Shown here: positions 1-11,272 of the stretch, piece by piece
Numbering within the stretch: position 1 is the first letter of the stretch
Layout of the letters: each line of letters starts with the position of its first letter
Source: Zychaea mexicana
Taxonomy: Eukaryota > Mucoromycota > Mucoromycetes > Mucorales > Lichtheimiaceae
Length of the DNA stretch: 64,000 nucleotides
Assembly: GCF_025766255.1 (NCBI RefSeq)
Contig: NW_026516689.1
Coordinates: 124,001-188,000 of the forward strand
Reading direction: 5' to 3'
Notes under the pieces: generated by a model
Seen by the model: the letters and a program-made list of their open reading frames with translations, nothing else
Told to the model about the DNA's origin: nothing
Databases searched by the model: none
Translations under genes and position numbers: made by a program

Positions 1-1140
1 TCTTCACTCTGGGTTTTAGATGACTTGACCATGTCGAAAGTATTCTACAGCTCCATGGGCAGCCAGAAAAACGTCCACCCGTACTTTTTTAAATCGAAAG
101 CGACACATAGCAACGACGACATAACCATCGCAACACTTGTCACGCCAAACCGTTTCCATGTTCTGAGTCGTCTTGCAACCAACTATGGAGGACCCATCTC
201 CGCCGCCATTCATATCAGCAATACGGATGACGGCCAGGACGCATTGACGGAGCTGTATCAGCTTATGGAAAACAGTCCCGACATGCAGCAGCACGTCGAC
301 GTGCATTTGATTATCGACGATTATGACCGCCAATTCAACATGTGGAGAAACGTGGCGAAACTATTCGCCCAAACCGAGTATGTCATGATGCTTGATGTCG
401 ATTTTCATGTTTGCACCAAATTCCCGTCGTCCCTGCGTCTGCTTGCGCCAGATCTAAAGCAAAAACTAGATTCGGGCCGAGCAGCACTAGTAGTGCCTGC
501 GTTTGAGTACCTGGATCAGCAGGATGGTGAAGACTGGCGTCATTTTCCATCGCGTAAGGACCAGCTTATGCAGCAGCCCATTGACATGTTCCATCGCTCA
601 TGGACTCGCGGCCACGGCTCGACAAACTACACAAAGTGGTATCAGGCAACAGAGCCGTACAAAGTGGTCGATTATAACTATTCGTACGAGCCCTATGTGA
701 TTATAAAAAAACAGGGGACACCCTGGTGCGACGAGCGCTTTATCGGGTACGGCGCCAATAAAGCAGCGTGTTTGTACGAGATCTATCTTTCTGGCATCGA
801 GTACTGGGTCCTGCCCAACGATTTCATCATCCACCAGACACACCATTACCCAGAACAAACACGTAATAAAGAGGTAAACGGCATCCTCTTTGTTCTTGTT
901 CCTTTTTTTCTTTGTAAAGCGCGCTATTACCAACTCATATGTTTATGTACTTGAATATTATAGCGCTGGTATAATCGGAAGCTATACACGAATTTCAGGG
1001 AGGAGTTGTGCCTTAGATACGCCCGAAAGATGATGGCAGATGGCGAGTGGGAGACGGCCAGGGCAGATAACCTCAAAGTCGAGTGTGCTAAAATCAAGGG
1101 ATTTGCTACTACTATACAAAGAATTGGCGAAGTAGAGTAA
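1..1140 (+). CDS. GT49 (LARGE-type) glycosyltransferase, 5' end missing
   Basis: Probable type II Golgi glycosyltransferase of CAZy family GT49 (LARGE/B4GAT1 group), which adds GlcNAc, xylose or glucuronic acid to glycans. Two exons fit: 1..873 and 964..1140 (donor gtaaac, acceptor ttatag, phase 0). The frame is open to the window edge, so the N-terminal anchor lies upstream; an internal ATG at 31 is probably not the true start. Family features seen: the DDITIATLVTPNRF segment, GPISAAIHISN, the DxD-like metal site in MMLDVDFHV, and near the C terminus a WYNRKLYTNFREELCLRYA block that is recovered only after splicing. The acceptor substrate cannot be read from sequence. A role in the glucuronic-acid-containing wall polymers of Mucorales is an inference only. 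It precedes the ABCC gene on the same strand by about 500 bp. Confidence 0.85.
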
Positions 1141-1639
1141 TTTTCATTAGTTTATATAATTGCATATCCCGTTTATTACAATTCCCCCCATCATCACCTT
1201 TTTTAATTATCACAACAGCCCTTACACCTATAGAGATAATCCTTCGGCTTTTCCAGCATACCCCATCCCGACATCTTCTTTTCAATCCATGTAATTACAA
1301 AAAAAAGTTGCTAGTCATCTATTCTATGAGCAGAAGCTGTTAATGATATACAGCAATCAAAAGAGCGGGTTTCATTGTCGGCTTCACCAAATTTGGCTGT
1401 GTCACGCTTGCAGAGTTGGCGGGAGCTCATCATCCGCCGATTGTTTTTCATTGGACACAATGATTACCATGAACTTGCTGCTGTTTCGAATTGTCAAACA
1501 CAAAACATCCGTAATTTCTTTGTTTATTAGTATATCAAATTTCAAGCTCTTTCTTTTTCTCGTTTTTCTTTCACTTTTTCAACCTGCTTTTTTCTTATCG
1601 CAACAACAACCACAACTACTATTTTATACTCTCATTTTG
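1141..1639. other. Intergenic, AT-rich
   Basis: Separates two plus-strand genes. It holds the presumed 3' end of the GT49 gene and the promoter of the ABCC gene, with pyrimidine-rich tracts around 1545-1620. No coding signal is supported; an ORF running in from 1343 is not in frame with any conserved segment and merely overlaps the ABCC start. Confidence 0.6.
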
Positions 1640-4600
1640 ATGGATTCAGAAGAGTACCAGCCGTCGTGGATCCGCAACTGTTCCCAAAATTGGGTAAGAA
1701 GGAAATAAAGAAAAGCTACAAGCACGTAGTTATGTTCACTGATACCTCAATCAAAAACATTATATAGGAGCCTTACGGCTGTTTGGATGATGTGTAATGT
1801 GCATTATTTTCATGCTACTGCAAATAAAAAACAATGCAAGCATTATGTGAACATAGCGACTCATCATCATCTACCTATCGTCCTTTCTACTAGACATTTA
1901 AAGCTTATCCCTACACTTTTTCTGATTTTACTTGCTCCACTCCGTCTTTACATCCTGCTCTTCAAACGTGACCCTCTCACCCATGATGTGGCACAAAGTC
2001 GGCTTTATTTTGTTAAACTTGCAAGTAACACACACATAAAATCATGTGCCTACAGACTATCATACAGCTCTACCGCTACAGAAATAAAGAGCAGCCCAGC
2101 TGATTAGTGATTTGTTTTATAGGTAACCTTGCTTTTGCTGCTGTTCACAATGATTGCCGACCTAATTTTAACACAAACACAATATTTTACCGTTCAAACT
2201 ATAAACATTGCCACCATGGTTAGTATTATGAAACTTTAAACTTTCTTTTAGCGGGATACTAAATGAGAAGGACTAACCTTGGATTTATTTTTATATTAGC
2301 TGCTGGCTATTGTCCTTCACCATGTTGAACATACACGGAACTCGACCGGATCTGGCATATTATTGTTCTACTGGCTTTTCACTACGCTTGTGAACGGATA
2401 CCGATTGTGGGCTGGCGGTGAGATAAGCGTCCAACACATGGGCTTGTTTACAACGACATACGTACTATCATGCCTCATGTTTATCCTTGAAAATTGCAAG
2501 TGCCCTACGAAACAACAAGCATTTCAGCTCCATAGTGAGCATGAGGTAGTTACTATAGAACAGGAAAGCATCTTTGGCACAGACAAGAAGAGTCTACTAA
2601 GCAATAAAATTTCCGGTAAATGTAGAGCGGTTATCCCCCAGCAAATTCAAACATATTTGGAAGGCTCACTTTTTCCTGGATGAGCTCGTGGATGCAACCA
2701 TCGTCACTAAACAACTTCTGGTGGTAGATATTGTAGTAGATATAAGCGGTATTTTATGACAAAAATGTATTATGTTTTAATATGGTGCAATCTGTTCGAT
2801 AGGAGAGTAGAAGAACAAGCCTCAACTTTGTTTCAAGAGCGATGGGCGATTGAACAGGAAAAGCACAGGTAACTTCTTTTTGCCAGTAATACTCTTATCA
2901 TAATCTATAATTAAAACAAGAAAAACTTGTTATATATCAACGATCTTAACAGGTTGTATATTTTTCACATTTTAGTCCTTCACTACTTCGGGCGCTAATA
3001 CTAAACTACCCGATCATGCGTCAGTTACTTGGAGGATGTGTAAGCCTAAAAACAAATAATTGCTCCATATATAAAAGTAGAAAAACTCTGTACGTTATGT
3101 CGAATAACAATCAGCTGGTTAACTTGTATTTATCACTATGTCATCCTTACTTGCTACTTACTAGGTATTGAAACTGCTACATGATACGCTACAGTTTGCA
3201 CAACCGCTGTTATTGTATATGTTAATGGATTGGGTGGCAAACCACACAGCCCTTACCCAGCAAATCCCTGAGCCGTTGTACAAGGGTGCATCAATTGCGT
3301 TTTACATGTTTTCCGTTTCAGTTGTGCAATCATTACTTTTGCAACAGTTTCTTCATCGGTCTGCTTCATGCTCTTCTCAGCTGCGCTCCTTACTCGTCAA
3401 TGCACTGTGTCGCAAATCTTTGTCGGCTGTTGACACGCCATCGGTCAATATGGTAAATATACTGATTGCGCATAGATGTGCTCTCTTTTCCGCTTTCTAC
3501 AACAAAACATTAGGGCTCACAAGGTGCTCATCGTTATGCATTTCCATCACTGTATACGATCAGATAGAAGCATACATAAGAGGAGATGTGCAGACGTTGG
3601 CCGATACATGCGGTAGTCTATACACAGGTAGAGGGAAAAAATAGCTTAATTTCTTCCGTAAATTGATAAGCTGATAAATCAACTTGCACTCGGTATGTAG
3701 GTTGGAGTGCGCCATTGCAGATAGCGCTGGGACTATCTGCACTTCACTATATGTTTGGATTCACTGGATGGGCTGGTGCAGGCATAATGCTTCTCGCAGT
3801 CCCTGCGAAGTTATTGCTCGCACATTTGTTGCATTACTTTCAAAACGTCTATGATATCAACCAAAACAACCGATTATGCATCATGGTAAGATTATCCCAT
3901 CTGTTTAATCCCAATAATAAGACTTAAAGATGATGCTGATCACTCAAATTCGTAATAAAATCCGCAGCGTGACATGCTACGTGGTATACGTACAGTCAAA
4001 CTGTACGCTTGGGAAAGGCCTTTCATGATAAAGGCGATCGGCTTGCAGAACAACGAGGTCAAGGCATTAAGACGAATCGGCGGTATTGCAACAGTGAAAT
4101 GTGCGTTATTTTCGACCAGTTACATGCCTCTTATCGCATCTTTTACGACGTTCGTTTTCGCATCCATCATCCAGCATCAAACACTCACCAATCAAACGCT
4201 ACTTGTCACTATCGTCATCTTTGACTTGCTGTGGAAGCCTATATCTGACATTTCTAAGTTTTCGCAGCTTGTTGTCCGATCGAGCCAATCACTCAAAAGC
4301 ATAGAATCGTACCTGTCTCTTCCGGATGTTTTCGCTCCGGCAGATAACATCATTACTACGGCCGTGTCTCAAACCTATAGCAACAGCATCAACAGCAGCA
4401 GCCACAACTACTACCAGCAGCAACGGGAGCATAACGACCTGCCACTTATCGAAGCGCATTATGCTGCATTTGATTCCACCACATTACAACTTACGGACTT
4501 GACTATATGTAAAGGAGAGCTGGTTGGTGTTGTCGGCAGCAAACGTACTGCACTAATTAACGCATTACTCGGACAATTGCCAAAGACGCAAGGCGAGCTT

Positions 4601-7600
4601 ACTATCCGCGGTTCTATTGCCTACGTTTCTCGCGATCCATGGATTTTTGACTCGAATCTACAAGACAACATTGTGTTTGGCCAGCGATGGGATCCCTTGT
4701 TCTACCGCAATGTCCTTGACATCTGTGAGATATCAGAAGAAAGAGGCGTTTACGAACAAAAGGCGCGGATTTCCTTAGCTCGTGCTCTATATAGCCGTGC
4801 TGACATTTACTTATTCGATGATCCTTTTACACACATGCATCCCCAGCTCGGTCGACGCCTATTCAATCGTGTTATACAAGGTCATTTACAAACTAAAACC
4901 CGCGTTCTAATCACGCATACATTCTCATGTCTACACCAATTGGAACGTATCATTATGCTATGGAACGGCGAGATGGTTATGGATGGAACGTTCGGTGACC
5001 TGATGAGCAAACAGCGAGGGCGGTTGTACCATATCATGGCAACAGAAGACAACAACAACAACAGCGTAAAGGATACAGCAGCATCAGCAGTTGACCGTGG
5101 TTCCAGCATCATCGACAAAAACGACCACGACGGTGACAAGGATGAGATTGATAAGGAAGAACACCGCTCAGAATGCTGGTCAACATATGCAAAGTCATGT
5201 TCGCTGATGGCTGTGGTCATGGTTTTACTGCTACAATCAATGAGCCAGCTCGCCAAAGTCGGGTCATACATGTGGTTGAACTACGGACGAATCATGTCAA
5301 GTGACGCATTCTCCTTTTTGGGCACGTTTGCTGCCATTGTCGTCTCCTCTGTCCTTGTACATACCTTACAGTGTATATTTTTGTGGATTGTCTGTGCAGT
5401 ATGCTCGGCAAAATCGTTTCACACCGACCTACTTTGCAACATCATGAGGTAGGTGACACGAAGAAAAAAACTGAATCATGTCAAGTGCATTGTTATTTAC
5501 TATTTTGTCATATGCTAAAATATTCGAATCACGTTTGTCATCAGAGCGCCGACATGTGTCTTCGGAAACAATGCAGCAACACAAAACACTCTGCACAGAC
5601 TGAGCGCGAATATGAAAACCGTAAACCAAGCCTTGCCAAAACTCTTCCATCGCTACCTTGTGGTCATTGCTTCCGTCACATCAGCTTTGGCCGTTATTGC
5701 ATTTTCCACACCATTCATCATTCTCGTTTTGATTCCACTAGGTAATAATGGACACTTTAGCTGTACATTTTTTTTTATCAATAATCCAACTAACAGGCTA
5801 TTTACATACTATGCAGGATTTTGCTACTGCTTTTTACGGCGCCAATACCTTGCCGCCTCATTACGGTATCACAATATGGTTGCTGCGAGCGATGCCCGTA
5901 TTGACGCTGCTGTGAGGGAGATGGTCAGTGGCGCGGTAACTATTCGGACCTGTAATCAAACCCAGCGATTCCTTGCCGATGGGGAAGCCAAAGTTGCCAA
6001 TACCGAACGGGCATTTTGCTTAGTTTCTTCCTGTGATCGATGGATTGCCGTCCGTGCAGAATTTTTGGGCTCACTTGCTCTGTTGAGTGCTGCCTTGTTT
6101 GCCGTATTAGACGTCGTGTACGGTGCTGCTCCTGTGATCGATGCAGGATTGGTCGGATTGAGTCTTTATTATGCAATGAGTATTCCGCGCTCCTTGGAGT
6201 CTAGCATTTGTCTTCACCGAGATATCGAGGTAATGTGAATGGCATCTTACGCCCTTACGATTATTTAGGGATTCGAAAAAAAATACTCAAACTATTTCTC
6301 CCACGATTTTATTTTGTTGCCATCAGCTAAAGATGGCGTCGGTTGCCCATATAAAAAAGGTAATTGTATATGTCTCCTTATTGTTTTAAATCTGATAAAT
6401 CATAAGGTATTGAAAACAACTGAAACATTCATGTTTTACTCTGTGATTGCACGATGTTCCACATAACAGGTCTTACCACGTGAACCTAATGACCGTACAG
6501 ATACTATCTCAGTGAGCTCAAGCTGGCCCGATTATGGCAGGGTCTCGTTCGAGAAATACACGTCTGCGTCATTATCCGATGCCACTTTTACAATAAATCC
6601 TGGTGAAAGAATCAGTGTCGTCGGCGGTAATATTGGTATAGACTTACTACGGGAACATAATCAAACAACAGGAACCACTACAGGCAATATTGATATCGAC
6701 GGCATCGATATTCATACGTTACGATTACACGATTTACGATCTAGAATTAACATGATAACAGCAGATGCTGTGTTATTCAATGAAGCCACACTGCGTGAAA
6801 ATTTAGTAAGTTACTACTAATACTACTACTACTACATTGTTTACCGATTAACTTTTTCCTTGAACAAAGAGTGTGCTAATGAAAAATGTTCTTTTGTAAA
6901 TGAAAAACCGAAAGGATCCATGCGGCCACCGTGATGATTTAGCGATGTGGGAAGCCTTAAATCTTGTGCAAATCGATGTTCAAAGCCTAGATTTACCGGT
7001 CTCTGAGCAAAGATTTTCTAACGAACAGTGCTGGGTAAGCAATACCTCCTAAAGCTGAAACTTATGCAAGATAATGTTGATTTACTTTGTTCTACGAATG
7101 TTCTTTTTGATAAAAAAGCTTATTTCACTTGCTCGAGCCCTACTTAGACGTACTCGAATAGTCGTTATCGAGGAGCCTGACGAGGTACTAGCAGTCAAAA
7201 AGTTGCAGAACAAAAACCGTGCATGTATAACACATGATGACTAATATATATCTATTCATGTCAGATGGACGTCGAAACGGACGAGTTGGTACAACGGATT
7301 CTTCAGCAACAGTTCAACAATTGCACGCGCATAATTATTGCACGAAAACTCGACACCGTTATGGAATCTGATAGGTAAGTTTGCTCGTGCGAAAGAACCC
7401 CATTCTCAAAAGCGTTTACACTCTTATTAATTGTCTCTTGTTTTTCTTGTACACTTAAGAGTGCTCGTCATTGATCAAGTTGGCCGAGTTAGTGCATTTG
7501 ACACGCCTCATGCTATATTAAAACACAAGGGATCGTTGTTGCATGCACTTGGATCATCTCTAGTATGGGATGGGTATACTGCTGCTGACGCTGTATTGTA

Positions 7601-7601
7601 A
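1640..7601 (+). CDS. ABCC/MRP-type ABC protein with degenerate ATPase sites
   Basis: Full-length ABCC-family (MRP/Ycf1-like) protein. Nineteen exons join in frame to about 1378 aa: 1640..1693, 1768..1791, 2123..2218, 2300..2615, 2642..2723, 2803..2868, 2976..3039, 3165..3452, 3564..3627, 3701..3885, 3968..5448, 5545..5741, 5817..6229, 6327..6359, 6470..6805, 6915..7034, 7119..7184, 7265..7374, 7460..7601 (exon 2 least sure). Order: N-terminal membrane segments, NIFGRLTFSWM linker, TMD1 (RGIRTVKLYAWE), NBD1 (about 585-760), TMD2, NBD2 (about 1130-1370). Both NBDs are eroded. NBD1: Walker A is GVVGSKRT, about three residues short and without the GK pair; the LSGGQ signature is deleted; Q-loop Gln is Arg; LFDDP and the His in LITH remain. 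NBD2: Walker A reads VVGGNIGIDLL, Q-loop lacks Gln, signature is SNEQ, Walker B IEEP, switch His is Arg. ATP-driven transport is therefore unlikely. Frame retention over 18 introns argues against a simple pseudogene. Confidence 0.85.
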
Positions 7602-7713
7602 TTTAGTCAAAAATGCACAAAGATGATATAATGAAAGTGTACGAGTGGTACTACCAAGTTTTTGGATGATGGTGTTCTTTTTTTTGGATTATTATTGTTA
7701 TATCTCTTTTAGT

Positions 7714-9790
7714 TTACGATAATGGCTTTTGAGCGTTAAAGCAATACCATGAAGTATGCGCTCTATAATCTTCACAATCATCCAATGCTCTTCTTAACGT
7801 GCGCCTCAACTTGCTGTCACTGACGTTACAGGAGTATCGAATTCCTGGAGCTCGGATCAGGAAGCGTCGTCGTCTCAGATCTTTAATAAAGTAACCAGTC
7901 TCTTTCAACACTACAAAAAGTATAGTACTGGTCATGAACCTTGTCCTGCTATGCAATATCACTAACTAATTTATTGTCCCTCAAATAATAGCTTACTTGG
8001 TGTGGATGCCCATTCACCTACTGGTAGTTCTACCGACTGCGAGTTGACGTTTGTAAAACCTATTGCTTCAAGTTCTTCGACCATATGCTCCAGTTTCTCT
8101 AAGCTGACATTAAATATCTTCTTGCATACTTCTATCCATCTTTCCAACTGATCAAAGTTAGGTCCACCAGACACAACCGGTCGATCTATAATAAATCATT
8201 AAAATTAGCCAAACAATAAGAAACGCGCTTTGCTTTCTTCTTTGTCTTTGTCCTTTCTGCTTCCCTCATATACCTTGATCGTAAATTTCCAGCCAACCAC
8301 CAGGTTTGAGTATCTTGAATGCCCGTTCTAGAACATTCCCCCCTTGCTGGTTTTTTGAGCCGAGGATCCAAAGGTCACGTAGCACAAGCAAATCAACACT
8401 GTTTTCCGCGAATTTCTCAAGTCCGTGAATTCCGTTACTATGCGACTGTGCACGCATTTGTCGAAATTCGACGTTTTTAGGCGTATAGCTGCCGCTGGGA
8501 ACAGGCTTGTAATCTAAACCGATAATCTTAGCATTAGGAAATTCACGTGCCATTTCAGGCTCCCAATGGCCAGAACTGCACATCCAGTGAACGATCAGTT
8601 TTGGATTACGGATTTTCGCCTGATATATGCCTCCCCATACACGCTTCAACAGAAAATGCTTGCGTTGTTGACTAGATCATACAAAACCAAAAATTTGTCA
8701 ATACATATACATGTATGCAGTACTTGGAGTATGATGAATACTTACAAATCCAGCTCACTTGCATCATCGAATACCATTTTCGGCCCCAATCTTCCATCGT
8801 AGTACTCAGACACAAAGTCATTGTTCACAGTGGGTACAGCTGGGTTTGATGCGGTTCGATGCACCATTGGAGGGCTTTTTCCTGGGACATTTTCGAGTGA
8901 TTTTATTGCCTATCATGTTGTACACATAACGTTTGGAAAAAAGCATTTGTGTAAGAAGGAACCTAGTTCATCAGAGTAATGCACTTTTTAAAAAAAAAAC
9001 CAGATACCTGACAAAGTGCATCGAGATCGGTGTGGATGTCAGTATCCGATTTGGGTGACGCTAAGTAAGGTGCTTCTTCACTAGCCCCAGATGAACTGCT
9101 CGATAGCCAGGATTTGGCTCCAGAAGCCATACTTCTGCGCCACTTCTGGTATTTTGATACATCCGCAATCTCGCCAGAACTTCTTGACCGGCTTTCTGAT
9201 GGCTCTGATATATTGTGGGTATTGTTGAGATATGGATGGTTGTCTTGTTCTTCGTCACTGCTAAGGGAACCATTTCCGCAAGCATTGAACTTTACACACA
9301 TATCATTGAAGACCGATCCAATAGTACGCTTGCGCCGCCGCCACCGTTGCCGTTGTCGTCGTCGTTTCTCCCGTTGCTGACGCTGATGCTGTTGTTGTTG
9401 TTCTCGGTCATCAAGTACTTGGTCCAATGCGCCCGTAGACTGGCTGATACGCATTTTGCTCTGATCGGATACATGGGGAGGTGCTACGTCCCAATGCATG
9501 GCCTTTGATCCCATACTCGCGCTCCGAAGCCTCGAAGGGTCGTTATTTTCACTGCCCAGAGATGTGACCTGGAGGTTTGGCACTAGCAGCGTCGAAAGTG
9601 GTTGTTGAGAAGGAGTTGAAGACAAACCAGTATTGTTGTCCACAGACGAGGTATCATCAGCACCAGCTGCCGATGTGATAACAGTATCAGGAAGCGGACT
9701 TGAAGAAGGCGGATCACTCTGGCTGTTGTCACTCGAACGCTTGGTCGTCTTGTTATGCAGTATTCGTTCGATACCAAAGGCATTGCCCAT
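7714..9790 (-). CDS. Methyltransferase-fold protein with myristoylation-type disordered N terminus
   Basis: Five exons on the minus strand (9790..9008, 8909..8746, 8671..8274, 8185..7997, 7910..7714) join in frame to 576 aa. Residues 1-260 are disordered, start with MGNAFG (a typical N-myristoylation context) and contain Gln/Arg-rich and Ser-rich tracts. From about residue 275 comes a class I SAM-methyltransferase-like fold of the kind abundant in Mucoromycota: VSEYYDG, QRKHFLLKRVWGG, MAREFPNAKIIGLDY and FKILKPGGWLEIYD. Motif I, normally V-L-D-x-G-C-G-x-G, reads IVHWMCSSG, so the first acidic residue and the first Gly are gone; catalytic activity is doubtful. The Asp after beta-2 (GLDY) is kept. 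It is divergent from the bZIP gene, 182 bp apart. Substrate unknown. The MGN head suggests membrane attachment, which is inference. Confidence 0.8.
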
Positions 9791-9972
9791 ATGTGCTGAG
9801 ATGGGAGGAAACGAAAAAGACGCGCAATGTTTTGTTCTGGGGCAAGTGTCAAATATGGTTTATGCCGAGACAGCGACACATCCGCCTAATGATGACAACA
9901 TTTTTTAAAATTTCCGTAGAAAATTCGATTGGCATTGTTTGCATTTCCATGGTTCTTTTTCTTCTCCTGGTC
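9791..9972. promoter_or_regulatory. Bidirectional promoter, methyltransferase-like gene / bZIP
   Basis: A 182-bp gap between the two divergent start codons. It must contain both 5' UTRs and core promoters. No clear TATA box or operator-like repeat is visible. Confidence 0.45.
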
Positions 9973-10833
9973 ATGGACGCCTTTCTAGATGATCTGCATG
10001 GGAAATACAAAGAAGACTTCAACCAAGGATCTCCTATGGTCGATCAACATCAGATCTTGGGTATTGAAAGTAACAGCGTTCAGCGCACGACCTCTGCTTC
10101 TTCTGCTGCATTGTCGACACAGAGAAGCACGCCTTCTTTAACAGTCTCCAATAGCCCGACACCATATAACGAGAGCGAAGGGGCAACAACAGCGACAATC
10201 AGCGGTGGTGGAGGTGGTGCTGAAGAATGTGGCAGCAATAGTCATATGTTAAATGAAAGCAGCAATCGACGGCAACGCATGCTGGAAAAAAATCGTCGAG
10301 CAGGTAAACTTAATGCACGTCCAGAAAGAGGCCCTTGGCTATTATCAGCTTAGTGCACCCTCTTGTATAACAGAAAGTTTATCAAACTCAAAGTGTATTG
10401 TCATGATTGCTTTTCTGTAAAGCGGCAAGATGTCGACAACGGAAAAAGATCTGGACGGAAGAACTAGCCCAGCAGCACCAAGAAGCAAAACGACGTAATG
10501 ATGAGCTGCAGGGTCTCGTGCCACAGCTTCGAGAAGAAGTATACTCATTGAAGAACCAACTGCTTGCACATGAAGGGTAATAAAACAGAAATCATTGCTC
10601 AGCAGCGTACTGGGTCATATATGCTTTTATCGTCGAATTATCCAGACTCATCAGCGGTTGCTCATCCTCCTTTTTTTTTTCTTTGCTTCGTTGTTTATCT
10701 ATTATGTTATAGTTGCGACTGCCATGCCGTAAGAAATTACATTAAGGTTTTCCTAATGAACGACGTCGTACAAAAGTCAAAAATGAGCGACTCTTCCCTA
10801 CGATCTGCTCCTCCAGATCAGCCGTTCTCCTAG
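9973..10833 (+). CDS. bZIP transcription factor, ATF/CREB type
   Basis: Three exons (9973..10303, 10423..10576, 10713..10833) give a 201-aa basic leucine-zipper factor. The basic region is rebuilt exactly across intron 1: EKNRRAAARCRQRKK matches the N-x3-A-A/x-C-R bZIP signature. It is followed by a zipper with Leu heptads (EELAQQH to SLKNQLLAHEG). After intron 2 a short GCDCHAVRNYI tail follows, resembling the segment after the zipper in fungal Atf1-like factors. The N-terminal half is Ser/Thr/Gly-rich and disordered. I chose the ATG at 9973 (MDAFLDDLHG); an in-frame ATG at 9949 would add eight hydrophobic residues and looks less likely. Expected role: nuclear regulator of stress or developmental genes through CRE-type sites; targets unknown. 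Confidence 0.88.
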
Positions 10834-11272
10834 TAACTTGCAGAAAAATAACGCAGGATCACAGGGCTGATGCGGCAATAAGAACTTTTCTACATACCAT
10901 TTCCCTTCATCCAACCCCTCCACTATCGATAATCCCGTTGCAATTATGACTGCACATAGCATGCTTCAAAGTACTATACTACATACCAAGAATGTTGTAG
11001 GAATTGTCTCGAAAAAAGCAAAAAGAATAATAACATCCGTTGGAATTTGGGTCCTTAAAACATGAATTCTCCTACAGTAGAACTTTGTATTTTAACACTA
11101 TCATACAAGTGATATTGGATAACAACTTTCCAAAAAATTGTATTATCGAAAATAAAAAGAAGAGTGAATGAGAAAACAGTGCGCAAGAAATAGGGAATTG
11201 AAGTGTGCGTTGAGGACAAAGTAAATAAAGATTAGTTGCGAGGGTGGGGTTATTGGTGCTATTTTACATAAT
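10834..11272. other. Convergent intergenic spacer
   Basis: Lies between the 3' ends of the bZIP gene (plus) and the F-BAR gene (minus). AT-rich, with several AATAAA-like stretches (for example aaataaaaag near 11150 and gtaaataaag near 11220) that could act as poly(A) signals on either strand. No ORF is supported. Confidence 0.55.

Noticed and set aside
503..933. Other-frame ORFs inside the GT49 gene
   Set aside because: Overlap a strongly conserved coding exon.
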